The notes under the pieces are model-generated. The model was given only the letters and a program-made list of their open reading frames with translations. It made no database searches and was not told the DNA's origin. Positions 45,701 through 57,699 of a stretch of 64,000 nt of DNA are shown piece after piece. The number at the start of each line of letters is the position of its first letter. Position 1 is the stretch's first letter. Source of the DNA: Hemileia vastatrix (taxonomy: Eukaryota; Basidiomycota; Pucciniomycetes; Pucciniales; Zaghouaniaceae); assembly GCA_030280995.1 (NCBI GenBank), contig JASXTE010000014.1, positions 8,968,656 through 9,032,655 of the forward strand, read 5' to 3'. The translations under genes and the position numbers were made by a program.

Positions 45701-48180
45701 AGTACTTGGACATGTTGTATCTGGATTACAAATTTGTGTTGACCAAAATAAAGTGGCAGCAATTAAAAACATTGGGATACCTAAAAATGTAAAAGAGGTT
45801 CAAAGTTTTTTGGGTATGTGTGGATATTATAGACAATATATTAAAAATTACCAATCCATTGCAGCCCCTTTAACAACATTAATCAGGAAGAATGAAGCTT
45901 TCATTTGGAATAATGAAAGACAACACGCCTTTAATAAATTAAAGGAATGTTTAATGTCAGCTCCAATATTGGGACTGCCAGATTTCACCCTACCTTTTAT
46001 CTTGTACACTGATGCAAGTTTCATAGGTTTGGGTGCTGCTTTACAGCAGAAACAGATAATAAATGGAAAATTATCTGAAGTAGTTATCTGTTATATATCC
46101 AGAACCTTAAGAAAAACAGAATTAAGGTATGGTGCCACACAGCTAGAATGTTTAGCCGTGGTGTGGGCTTTGGAGAAACTTCATTACTATCTGGAAGACC
46201 AGAAGTTTGAACTTATAACAGATTGCAGTGCAGTTAAATCATTACTAAACATGAAAACACCTAATAGGCACATGTTTAGATGGCAACTAGCTGTACAAGA
46301 GTACAGAGGAAGAATGACAATCACTCACAGAGCAGGAACATTGCATTCAAATGTTGATTTATTATCCAGAAGTCCTATGCCAAATGATGCTGACAACCCA
46401 GCTTATGTACCTGAAAATGAGGTTATACATATATTTGGGATTTATATAGTGGATTTAGAAGAAGAGTTTATGCAAACTATATTGGAAAATTATTCATATG
46501 ATAAAGATTTGTCTAAACTATCTACCATTCTTAATGATCCAACAAATGCCTCCATGAGTGCATTAATTAAAACCTTGCCTCCAAAGTATAAAAATGCGTT
46601 GGAAAAAGGTAAACTATCAATTGAAGATGGATATATATATTACAGGAAAAAGTTAAGCAATGATATAGTAATACCACCTTCTATGAAAGAGTTAATGTTG
46701 AGTACTTGTCATGATGACATCTTAGCTGGTCATTTTGACTTTAACGAAACATTAACCAGAGTTAAAAATACAGCCTGGTGGATAAACATGAAAGAGGATG
46801 TACATAAATACATTGAAACATGTGACTCTTGTCAGAAATCTAAAAAATTAACTGGGAAGAGAGCTGGGTTGTTACAACAAATAGAGCAGCCAAAAGCTCC
46901 ATGGGAAATTATAAACATGGATTTTGTAACTGGCTTGCCATTAGCAGGAAAAGAAAGTTTCAATTCTTGCTGGGTAATAGTGGATAGATTAACAAAAATG
47001 TGTAAGTTTATCCCTACCCATAAAGAGGTATCTGCTAAAGACTTGGCGTTACTATGGTGGACTCAGATGATGAATACTTCTGGGTTCCCCAAAGCCATAA
47101 TCTCTGACAGAGATCCTAAATTTACTTCAGAGTTCTGGACATCTTTGATGGAAGTATCAGCTTATCAATTAAAATTGTCTACAGCACACCATCCACAAAC
47201 TGATGGGCTGGCTGAGAGGATGATACAAACTCTAGAAGACATGATAAGAAGATATTGTGCCTTTGGATTAGAATACAAAGACAATGAGAAATTCACACAT
47301 GACTGGGTAACATTAATTCCTGGCCTTGAATTTGCTTATAACAGCACAACTCATTCTGTAACAGAGAAGAAACCATTTGAACTCTGGCTGGGATATGTAC
47401 CAAATACCCCAGTAAATCATTTAAATAAACTCCCAAGGTTGGATATACACCCTGGCACTAAATCCTTTATTCATATGCAACAAATGTGTAGAAAGCATGC
47501 AGAAGAATGAATCCAAAAAGCATTTGAATATGAAAAGAAAAGGTGGGACAAATCTCATAAAGAATTTGAATTTAAAAAGGGAGATGAAGTCCTCATATCA
47601 ACACTACATTTTAGCTTACAAGGTAATGTTAAATTAAAGGATCCCTTTGTAGGACCTTTTGTAGTAAATAAAATGGTTGGGAATAATGCAGTGGAAGTCA
47701 TATTATATGCTCCATATGATAGGAAACATCCAGTTTTCCCTATCTCATTATTGAAACCTTACCATGCAAATGATCCTGACTTATTTCCAAAAAGAAGGGG
47801 AAGGCCTAAAAAGCAACCTAAAGAAATTGTGGAAAAAGCAGAGATTGAAAAAATACTCAAGAAAATAATCCTTACTAAAGAAAAAGGAACTGAGTATTTA
47901 CTAAGGTTTAAAGGGAAATCAAATGAATTTGATAAATGGATACCTGAAAAAGAAATTTCTAATTTATCCACCCTTCTTAAAAAATTTAAACAGAAATAAA
48001 TTTCTGTTCAACCAGCTGAGGGGTTAAAAAACCAGTACTCATAATATTTTATTATGTTTTATTTCTTTAAAGTTTAATCTTTAATGCTACAGATTTATTC
48101 TGAATACCTGAAAATTACAAATTAATAAAATAAAATGTATAACTTATCATTTTTTTTATTGTTTTTTTTGGGTGGGCGAG

Positions 48181-49682
48181 TGTCAGCCTGTATATCTCCA
48201 GGACTGAGTAAAAAGTGATTATAAGTTATGTTAAACACATGAACTATACATGGGAATAATAAATAAGAGTACACAAACAGTATACATAAGTAAAATTATG
48301 ATAATACACAAAAAATGCCATTATAATACCTTATATACACGCATATATCCACCTTTTATAGGTCTTATGTACTTAATATTAAGTTGGAATATGTTAGGGT
48401 AATCTTAAGAGCCTTAAGTATAAGGCTACATAATTTTTAAGTACACTTAAAGCTGTTATATTCATTGTTTTACGCAAAAAACAAGAAATGCGCTTTATTT
48501 CACTTAAAAGTTGACTATATGCGCTATAAAATTGAGAATATAAAAATTGCGCTTTGACAGATCAATTGGGCTCATTTAGAACTATTTATTTGGCTATTTA
48601 AATGTATAAAAATAACACTTTTCAAATTTGGTGTTTTTTATGCCAGAAATGGCTTCTGTGTACTGGCTACATACTGCCTGCTTTTTTCCCATGTGAATAG
48701 CTTCATTTTTAACAAAGTTAGCTTTTTCACACTATAATTACCCCACATTCTACGCCCACTGTGGGGAAACACACTAAAATAGGCGACAGGTGCTTATTTA
48801 GTGTCCTAGCTTAATTAATAATGCACTGACCTTGTTTATATGCACTAATTTCATTAATAACCTCACTCTTGGCACCTTATTTCCTCACCACGCTTAAATT
48901 CGCCTAATTTTAGTCAAGGATTTACCTGTGCAAGGGCCTGCCAAGGAGTGCATGTAGTTACCCCACATCTCACGCTCTTTTTTAAGTTTTTGGGTGGTAT
49001 CTCAGTCAATTTTGGTTATTTTTGGAGGGGAATTTCACATAGTATAATGTCAGGATTAGCCCCTCCATTTCTACTGTAGATCCCCCTTATTATTAAGCTA
49101 TAATTAACCTTAAAAAGTCTCCTTTAACCTTGTTATAATATTGTTTTCCACGCATATACTCTCTTTTTGTCTTTTCTTTAATTTTGATGGATCTCCCTTA
49201 TTATTAATAGGATTTTAGAGGTTGTTGTTTGTTTAATTATGTTATTGGTCACTAGGGGCGTTGATGGAGAGGTCTATTACTTGTTTGAAGGCGTTATTAA
49301 CATTGTATTAGATGGTACAACAAGGTGTTTATTGGGGAACTTATTGTGTATAAAAGGAGGAGGTTTTTGGGTCTTGTTTTCGGCATTCTTTATCATTTAC
49401 AATTTACCAATATAACCAAATAAATTACAATACATATCAATTAGTACTTTTATAAGACTTTTGAATAGTATCTGAATTATAAAATCTATTTTTCTACCAA
49501 CTACAAAGATTGTAAGCCATATATAAAAATAGTGAGATTTATATTACTGAGACCTTTAATTTTGATTATATTTTACTACTTATTGGATTTAGATTACAGT
49601 ATTCATATAGGACCATTAAAATCTTCTAGAAAACTGACCATTCAAGCTAGTTCACGTCCTTGTACTTGACCTTATCCTGACA
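48181..49682 (+). repeat. Extra B-type LTR inside the patch
   Basis: 1502 bp, like the B-prime LTR at 9295-10796. It shares B-prime-specific variants (for example CTAGGGGCGTTGATGG) that the two outer B LTRs lack. It has no target duplication of its own, so it did not arrive by integration. Confidence 0.92.
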
Positions 49683-50045
49683 TATTGTGTCATCAGCATG
49701 TTCCTCTGTCTGCTCAACAAGATGTATCTTCTTTTCACAAACATGGCCTTTCTGCCAAGCCTTGCTGCATTTGAGGAAAGGTTCTATTGCATACTTTTTG
49801 GGTGCAAGAGGGGTAGAAGGTTTACCAACCTTTTCCAGAGGTTTCTGTTATTAATTGGAGGGTTTCTCCAATGGATTTCTAGGAATGAATTTTCTAGCTC
49901 CATACTTGTTGTTTAGAAGGATCTCATTACAAGTATTAATGAAAGAAGAAGGTTCTCTTGAGAGCTCAGTCCTAGCAACTATCAAGTCTCTCAATGACAT
50001 AGGTAATTTATAGAGGATCCTGTCCTTCCATAATTCAAACTCCAT
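49683..50045 (-). pseudogene. C-plus gag fragment copied into B
   Basis: Minus-strand copy of the 363-bp capsid-end/knuckle fragment at 8932-9294, including its TAA. One difference near the degraded knuckle (FNCILF against FYCILF in the complementary reading) is visible. Non-coding passenger sequence. Confidence 0.92.
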
Positions 50046-50050
50046 ATTTG

Positions 50051-50338
50051 TGTCAGTGTATCTAGTATATAAGTATGATTTAATAGTGTTTATTAATGGT
50101 CCTACTACTTATTGATAAATTATTTAGCGATTAAACCTCAGCAAAGACTAATAAAATAGTTATACTCAAATAAAACTCACAATACTTGGATTTAAATGCA
50201 TGCTAGTGGTGGAAAATAGATAAATAGAATATATTTATAGCTTATATAATGATAATATCAATTTATAAAGGCTTTATGATATATTTCTAAATGATAATAA
50301 TTGTGTTTAAGTTTTTAATTAAATTTTAGTAAGTGAGT
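50051..50338 (-). repeat. A3 3' LTR fragment copied into B
   Basis: 288 bp of A LTR end on the minus strand. It matches 8639-8926 and is preceded by the copied ATTTG/CAAAT target duplicate at 50046-50050. It stops at a microhomology junction (AG) with the resumed pol end. Confidence 0.9.
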
Positions 50339-50458
50339 AGAAAAAGGAACTGAGTATTTACTAAGGTTTAAAGGGAAATCAAATGAATTTGATAAATGGA
50401 TACCTGAAAAAGAAATTTCTAATTTATCCACCCTTCTTAAAAAATTTAAACAGAAATA
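50339..50458 (+). pseudogene. Second copy of the B chromodomain end
   Basis: Repeats the last codons of pol from the KEKGTEYLLRFKGK block to the stop at 50458, followed by the same 3' UTR and purine tract as at 48000-48180. This is the native join to the true 3' LTR. It lacks an upstream frame. Confidence 0.9.
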
Positions 50459-50638
50459 AATTTCTGTTCAACCAGCTGAGGGGTTAAAAAACCAGTACTC
50501 ATAATATTTTATTATGTTTTATTTCTTTAAAGTTTAATCTTTAATGCTACAGATTTATTCTGAATACCTGAAAATTACAAATTAATAAAATAAAATGTAT
50601 AACTTATCATTTTTTTATTGTTTTTTTTGGGTGGCGAG

Positions 50639-52138
50639 TGTCAGCCTGTATATCTCCAGGACTGAGTAAAAAGTGATTATAAGTTATGTTAAACACATGA
50701 ACTATACATGGGAATAATAAATAAGAGTACACAAATAGTATACATAAGTAAAATTATGATAATACACAAAAAATGCCATTATAATACCTTATATACACGC
50801 ATATATCCACCTTTTATAGGTCTTATGTACTTAATATTAAGTTGGAATATGTTAGGGTAATCTTAAGAGCCTTAAGTATAAGGCTACATAATTTTTAAGT
50901 ACACTTAAAGCTGTTATATTCATTGTTTTACGCAAAAAACAAGAAATGCGCTTTATTTCACTTAAAAGTTGACTATATGCGCTATAAAATTGAGAATATA
51001 AAAATTGCGCTTTGACAGATCAATTGGGCTCATTTAGAACTATTTATTTGGCTATTCAAATGTATAAAAATAACACTTTTCAAATTTGGTGTTTTTTATG
51101 CCAGAAATGGCTTCTGTGTACTGGCTACATACTGCCTGCTTTTTTCCCGTGTGAATAGCTTCATTTTTAACAAAGTTAGCTTTTTCACACTATATTTACC
51201 CCACATTCTACGCCCACTGTGGGGAAACACACTAAAATAGGCGACAGGCACTTATTTAGTGTCCTAGCTTAATTAATAATGCATTGACCTTGTTTATATG
51301 CACTAATTTCATTAATAACCTCACTCTTGGCACTTTATTTCATCACCACGCTTAAATTCGCCTAATTTTAGTCAAGAATTTACCTGTGCAAGCGCCTGCC
51401 AAGAACTGCATGTAGTTACCCCACATCTCACGCTCTTTTTTGAGTTTTTGGGTGGTATCTCAGTCAATTTTGGTTATTTTTGAATGGGAATTTCACGTAG
51501 TATAATGTCAGGATTAGCCCCATTATTTCTACAGTAAATCGCCCTTATTATTAAGCTATTATTAACCTTAAAAGTCTCCTTTAGTCTTTAATATTATTGT
51601 TTTATACGCATATACTCTCTTTTTGTCTTTTTCTTTAATTTTGATGGATTTCCCTTATTATTATAGGATTTTGGCAGTTGTTAGTCTTCTAATTATGTCA
51701 TGGGTTACTGGGAATGTTGATGGGCATGTCTATTAGTTGTTTAGAGGCGTCATTAACTGTGTATTTGGTGGTATATCAAGGGAATCATTGGGGAACTCAG
51801 TGTGTATAAAAGGAGAGGGGTTTTTGGGTTGTATTTCTTCATTCTTTATCATTACAATTTAACCAATATAACCAAATAAATTACAATACATATCAATTAG
51901 TACTTTTATAAGTCTTTTGAATAGTATCTGAATTAAATAATCTATTTTTCTACCAACTACAAAGATTGTAAGCCATATATAAGAATAGTGAGAATTATAT
52001 TACTGAGACCTTTATATTTGATTATATTTTACAACTTAGTGGATTAAAACTACAGTATTCATATAGGACCATTTAAATCTTCTAGACAACTGACTATTCA
52101 AGCTAGTTCACGTCCTTGTACTTGACCTTACCCTGACA
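50639..52138 (+). repeat. B 3' LTR
   Basis: 1500 bp, TGTCAGCC to CCCTGACA, very like the 5' LTR at 40041-41540, with the TATA at 51805-51813. ATAAT follows directly. Confidence 0.95.
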
Positions 52139-52143
52139 ATAAT

Positions 52144-52450
52144 AGTACTCAGTAGTTAGTTCCAATATTGCCAATATATTATTTTTGGTATTATTATTTT
52201 TGTTCACTTATAAAAACTTTGTTGGTTGGTCCCATTTTAATTACTTTTATTTCTTAATAAAAATAATTGTAATTACATCTATTTGTATTACATTTTTTTG
52301 TTAATTAATTGATTTTTGATAAAAATTTAATTTTTTTTTTTTGGTAAAAATTCAATTATTTATATTTTATTTTGAAATTTACAATTTGAATCATTAAAAA
52401 AAATTTATTCTTTTTTCACAGTCTAAATTTCCAGTAGTTTGGCTAACAGC
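52144..52450 (+). other. D 5' leader, second part (non-coding)
   Basis: Resumes the D leader after B. AT-rich with TTGTTGGTTGGTCCC and long T runs; ends in a pyrimidine-rich TTCTTTTTTCACAG, acceptor-like, shortly before the ATG at 52451. No coding potential. Confidence 0.55.
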
Positions 52451-52501
52451 ATGGATAAATTACATGTGGATGAGATTGAAGTGGATGGTGACACTGAATC
52501 T

Positions 52502-52556
52502 GTAGGTTCTTCTAAATTAACTTACAAAAATTATTCAGCTGACAAAAAACCTTCAG
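52502..52556 (+). other. Candidate intron 1 of D gag leader (55 nt)
   Basis: GTAGGT donor after 17 codons (ending DTES), branch GCTGAC 15-20 nt before the acceptor CCTTCAG. Splicing gives TCT then GAC GTG GAA GTG in the altORF frame. Same length and frame change as in A1 and A2 despite deep divergence of the coding sequence. Confidence 0.6.
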
Positions 52557-53071
52557 GACGTGGAAGTGGAAGGAGAAGTGGCAAACCCCCCTCACCAAAA
52601 ACCTCTGAAAGAAGTAAAACATCTAATAAATCAGGAAAATCAACTCAAAGGTATAAAAATAAAAAAGATACCACTGACTCAACAAGTAAACAACCTGTCC
52701 AGCCACATCAAAGAGCTGAGAGCAGAAAGTATGAAGTACAAGGCAATAGTAGACACACTCTGGCAGCAGATGCAGGAATTATTAAATCCCAAACAGGCTC
52801 AACCTCCTCATTTCCAAGCCTCCCAGCCTCAGCCTCAACCTCAGCCCAATCAAGTACCCAGCTCCTTCATGCAAAATCAAAGCACTCTGCAGGTGGAGCA
52901 GTGGAAATGGGATTACTTGATGATCCATTATCAACAGAATGTTCAGCAACCAACAGCTCAACACCCTGGCTGATCCAGGACACCAACCTACCATCCATCT
53001 CCTCAGCCCCATCCTTATCAAGGAGGAAGAAGAAAGAAGGCACAGGGGAAGTTTCCTCCCTTGCCATGGTG
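52557..53071 (+). pseudogene. D copy of the overlapping gag-leader frame (altORF)
   Basis: Second frame, 170 codons to Pro-Trp-stop (TGG TGA). It has a Lys/Glu/Leu coiled-coil-like region (SSHIKELRAESMKYKAIVDTLW), a Gln/Pro-rich stretch, VEQWKWDYLMIHY, a TGA at 52971, then HPYQGGRRKK and LPW-stop. The order of motifs equals A1, B and C-minus. The stop reads as CGA to TGA decay. Confidence 0.6.
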
Positions 53072-53123
53072 AGTAATTTGTTTGATAAAAATGTTGGTAT
53101 GTATAATAACAAATCTTCTTCAG
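53069..53123 (+). other. Candidate intron 2 of D gag leader (55 nt)
   Basis: GTGAGT donor after CCATG, branch-like AATAAC, strong pyrimidine acceptor ATCTTCTTCAG, then GTAATAT. Same frame class (1 modulo 3) as all other copies. Confidence 0.55.
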
Positions 53124-56100
53124 GTAATATTGTGGATCCTGGTGAAAAAACAGTTAAACCCTTAAAAATACAACTTCCTTTATTGAGTATCCCCAATGAT
53201 GTAATTAGAAAATTATGATTTGATGAACCTTTACATTTGACTCCTACTTCTTTAATTAATCCTTCTCTTGAAATTAAGAATGATTTGGTATCCCCTGAAG
53301 TCTATACTTTAATTGAGAAAAATTCTGAAGAAATATTGAAAGATACCCTTGATTTTAATGTTGTGAAAGACAAACCTTCAAGAGATGTGTTAATACATGA
53401 GAGTTATAGATTAAATAATTTGCACTTGCATTGTAAAGTAAGTTCTTCTGTACAAGATACAGCTTATTTTAAAATCAAAGAAACCTTGAATATTGTTCTT
53501 AGCCAACAAAAACAAATAAGGAGTGACCATAGATCTATCTCAGATAATAACATCAATCTACATAAAAACTTGAGTGAATTGAAACCCCTTATTGAGGAAA
53601 ATTATTCATTAAAAAGTGAAATTAAATCTCTACAAAATGATTTTAAAAAGCTAAAAAATGATTTCCATGCACTGAATGCCAAACACACAGTTTCTGAGGA
53701 CAGAAATGTTTTATCTCTTGAAAAAGTTAATGACCAGATGTCTGAAATTCCAAGGATAAGAAACTATGTGTCTGACCTGCAGGAAAAATTTTCAACCTTA
53801 ACCATCAATAATTATGGTATAAATGAGAATTCTGCCCATAAGCTGCATAAAAATAAAGGAAAAGAACCTGAACAAAGTTCCTTTTTTCTTCCTCATATTT
53901 CAGCCATTAAACAAACTGACAATGAGTCTGAAAAATCATTTGCTACTAGCAAAAAATCTTGTGATGGTCATGTACCAGCTGTTTCTGTAAATAATGAAAT
54001 TTCTGAACACCTGGCTAAACTTCAGGAATTATTAATGACAAATAATTCAACCCAAAAAATGGACCACCCCAGTAGTCAGAAACATTGGCCTAAATTGGAC
54101 AAATATCCTACCTTTGATGGTGATTCTTCATCTGATTGGCAACACTTTATTCAAAGAATTGATAATTTATAGAGATCTTATAAACTACCTGATGAGGAAA
54201 TTTTATCTAAGCTAATTTCTTTATTTTCTAATGTAGACTTGATGTGATATGAATCTGTTCAATTAGATAACAGCCATTATACATGGAATGATTGGAAATC
54301 CTTGATTGAGAATCAGTTTGGTGGTTCAAAATTCAGGTTGGCTCAGCAAAGACTGTATTAGAATACTAGATATGTATCCTCCTCTGTTGAAAAACACATT
54401 GTTTTTCTTATGAAAGTAACAAAAATCTTGAGAGAAATTGATCCAAAGATGGATTATGATATTTGGAGAGATAAAATCTTGTATAAATTACCAAATTCTC
54501 TTAGAGATTTAATTGTAGCTAGATCTGAGCACGTGAGGGAATATTCTTCTTTCATTAATATCTGTAATGATGTACTTCTCAACCATAGATATGAACCAAA
54601 GAATTACCTTAGAAAATCTTATAATGATCAAAATAAACCCTCTACAAAGCCCCCAGAAAAATCTGGTAAACCCTCTGCCCCAGTTTCACCTAAAAAATAT
54701 GCAAAAAATACTTGTTATAAATGTAACAAATTATGGCAAAAGGGTCATGTTTGTGTCAAGAAAATTCATCTTGTTGAACAAAATGAAGACACTTATGAGG
54801 CTGAAATTTATATCAATAATTCTTCTAGTGACTGTGAAAGTAATATCTCCTATGACAATGAATCTGGAAAAGATGTTTTTATGTTGGAACAGGATGTCCA
54901 TTATTTAGATAATATATCTGAAGAATGTGTATTGGATTTATCTTCAGTGGAAAATGCTGAAATAATTAAAGATATTACTAACAATTCTATATCCATATCT
55001 CCTTTTAAGGCACCTGTTATCATTAATGGTAAAAATGTTAATGTAGTACTTGATTCTGGTGCTGGAGGAAGTGTAGTGTCTGAAGGAGCTTTAGCTTCAG
55101 TAGATAAGGATTATTTGATTAAACTGTTACCTATGACTTCTGAAAGATGGAGAGGGTCTGGCTCTACCTTGTGTCCTATTTGCAAATACAAAACCTCTGT
55201 ATTCTTCAAATATAATGGTGGTTTTGTCAGAGCTATATGTGAATTTGTAGTCATGAAAAATGATAATTTAAGCAATTGGTTTATTATGGGTAATGATATT
55301 TTAACCATGTTTGGTGTGAAATTGGACCCAGTAAATAATTGCTTCACCTTGAGATTGAATGGAAAAAGAAAATTCAAAATTTCCTCCACTAGAAAACCTT
55401 CTGGTCATCTGTTAAAGTCGTGTAACTCACTGATCCAGTGTAAAGGCAGACCAACAATTGAAATGGATTATTTATTAAATGAAATGAATACTGCTTCTTT
55501 TGGTGATCAGTTAACTAGTGAACAAAAGGATTCTATAATTGCCTCAATTAACTCCTTTCCTATGGCTTTTGCTCATGTTTCTCATGTCTTAGGAAGTGTT
55601 CAGGAAGAAATGAAAATTACCTTCTCCTGTAACTTGAGTGATATTTCTCCTAGTCTTAAGAAAAAACCATATCCTTCTTCTCCAACAAAAAGAAAAGATA
55701 TTGAAGATAATATTGCCACATTATTAAAAATGAATATCATTGAGAAAGTGGATGTCACCCCCAAATATTGTGTCATCTCCCCAGTCTTGATTTCTTATGA
55801 AAAGGATAAGGCTAGATTATGTGGAGATTACAGAGCATTAAACACTTATACTGGTGATGATATTTATCCTTTACCAAGAATAAATTCAATACATACTACC
55901 TTGCAAGGTGCAAAATTTATTTGTTGTCTGGATGGTAATAAAGGGTATCATCAAGTTCCAGTTGAGAAAAATTCTGAAATTTTTTTGCTTATTTCTACTC
56001 ATATGGGAATATATAAGTATGTTAGAATGCCATTTGGCCCTAAAAATGCACCTTCAGCTTTCCAAAAATTGATGGATAACACTTTCCATCAGGAAATAAT

Positions 56101-56520
56101 TGAAGGATGGCTTATGGTGTATAATGATGATATCATTGTTTTTTCTAAAACTTTTGATGAACATATGGTTAACTTAAATAGAGTTTTTCATAAAATGTAT
56201 GAAATCAATATGACCTTTTCCTTGAAAAAGTGTAAATTTGGTTTTCAATCTTTAAAATTCCTTGGCCATGTTGTGTCAGGCATACAAATTTGTGTGGACC
56301 ACAACAAAGTTGCTGCAATTCAAAATGTAAAGGCACCAACTTCTGTAAGATAAATCCAAAGTTTTTTGGGTATATGTGGCTATTATAGACAATATATTAA
56401 AAATTATTAAGTCATAGCCTTGCCTCTTACCAAACTAAATAGGAAAGATGTTGCATTCATCTGGAATATTGATTGTCAAAAAGCTTTTGATGCATAAAAA
56501 TGTTGCTTAATGACAGCCCC

Positions 56521-57694
56521 TGTCAGCCTAGATATCCCTAGGACTGAGTATTTCTTATACTTAAAATAAGATAACCTTAAGTACATTAAGCTTATATCTT
56601 AAAAATAAGGTTAAAAATAATATATATGATTATATTACATATATATATAATTATTACTCTATTATATAAATTATAGTAGTTTAAATAGCTTATCCATAGC
56701 CTAATAATACTTATTAAGGTATTAATGGAGTCATAATATACTTATCTTAAGTGATATGAAGTAATTATTGACATACATAAGCTTATATGTATACATAAAT
56801 CTCATATTCAGTGAAATATGCAGTATATTATGTATATTTAGGTATATAAGTGGGTTTTAGCCTCTTAATAGCCTATAACCTTTGTTTTTCTGCTTATTTT
56901 ATGTCATATGGACGTATCCAGTGGACTCACAACGCCTGCAGAAGCATAAACATCTATTTCAGACGCATACACTCAGTTTGGACAACTTAATCTGCTTCCT
57001 TGGATGGATATTCATGGATTTATGGGTTGGGAGGTCATTGCTGGGTTAATATGGATGCTTGGGGATGTTATTGGGCGCTTGGAAATTTCATTTGTTTCTT
57101 TTATATGCTTTGGGTTTCATTATATTCTCTTTGGATGAGTTATTTTACCTGTTTCTTTATGGTATCCGCTTTTATCTGTATTCTCTATTTATGGTATGGG
57201 TCTGTGTTATCATTAATTGTGATGGCGGGTCCTTACTGGAGGTCTGTGTGTTGAATCTGCTTAAAGTGGACGCCATGGGGAGGTGATGGGCCCTCACAGT
57301 GGTGTAATTGCCAGGGATAGCAGTGACATCATCTGGATTGAATGTCTGGGCACTCCAGTGGATTTTGGTATATGAAAGGGTGGATTTTGGCAGTTATTAG
57401 ACATCATTTAATTACTAAAAATCAAACAAACATTATAACACAATTATTATTCTTCAGAGATATATTATAAATCCATTATAAATTGATATTATCTTTATAT
57501 AAGCTATAACTATATTATATTCATATATTTTCCACCACTAGCACACATTTTAATCCAAGTATTGTGAGTTTTATTTGAGTATAACTATTTTATTAGTCTT
57601 TCCCTGAGGTTTAATCACAAAATCATTTATTAATAAGTAGTAGGACCATTAATAAATAATATTAAATCATACTTATATACTAGATACACTGACA
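56521..57694 (+). repeat. Solo A-family LTR in D pol
   Basis: 1174 bp, TGTCAGCC to CACTGACA, with perfect GCCCC duplicates on both sides (56516-56520 and 57695-57699). No internal region remains, as expected after LTR-LTR recombination. The TATA-like TATATAAG and the hydrophobic LTR ORF (57000-57254) are kept. Confidence 0.95.
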
Positions 57695-57699
57695 GCCCC

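Larger units (their letters stand above)
42126..47999 (+). pseudogene. B gag-pol
   Basis: Frame starts MCDNSDI, exactly seven codons before candidate intron 1 as in A1. Blocks: leader Gag, coiled coil (about 43080-43330), capsid (43520-44040), knuckle with first Cys replaced (FYKCNEPWVKGHTC), protease DTGAAG (about 44500), RT with YIDD intact but motif A reading CLNGNKGYHQ where the family has CLDG (catalytic Asp to Asn), RNase H TDAS, integrase HHCC and DD35E, chromodomain ending at 47999. Stops: 42381, 43002, 43926, 44271 and 47508. No large deletion. The shared 47508 stop also occurs in B-prime. It is non-functional as it stands. Confidence 0.95.
47879..50338 (+). repeat. Ectopic 2.46-kb patch inside B, inverted copy of 8639-11098
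   Basis: The block reads pol 3' end, 3' UTR, complete LTR (48181-49682, 1502 bp), a C-plus gag piece inverted (49683-50045) and an inverted A3 3' LTR fragment (50051-50338). This is exactly the reverse complement of the B-prime/C-plus/A3 junction at the left of the window: the coordinates sum to 58977 at 48181/10796, 49683/9294, 50051/8926 and 50338/8639. After 50338 the pol end of B starts again with the same sequence as 47879. Confidence 0.9.
40041..52138 (+). mobile_element. B: B-family chromovirus with an internal 2.46-kb patch
   Basis: Target duplication ATAAT (40036-40040 and 52139-52143) proves that the outer LTRs (40041-41540 and 50639-52138, both 1500 bp and alike) are the true ends. 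Between pol and the 3' LTR lies a foreign block, 47879-50338, carrying an extra LTR plus C-plus and A3 sequence. The gag-pol has five stops and no clear frameshift, so B was alive fairly recently. Confidence 0.92.
52451..56520 (+). pseudogene. D gag-pol, gag to RT connection
   Basis: Start MDKLHVDEIEVDGDTES. Leader Gag is open to a TGA at 53216-53218. Then the coiled coil (53560-53800), capsid (LDKYPTFDGDSSSDWQHF, with stops at 54170, 54246 and 54358), zinc knuckle CYKCNKLWQKGHVC (about 54714), protease DSGAGG (about 55053), and RT with CLDGNKGYHQVP and an unusual YNDD in place of YIDD (near 56120). A TAA at 56351 follows. The frame runs into a solo A LTR at 56521. Overall the reading frame is well kept but interrupted. 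Confidence 0.94.

Noticed and set aside
40041..49682. B element with 3' LTR at 48181-49682
   Set aside because: The flanks of that pair do not match (ATAAT against TATTG). The LTR at 50639-52138 gives perfect ATAAT duplicates and closer LTR identity.
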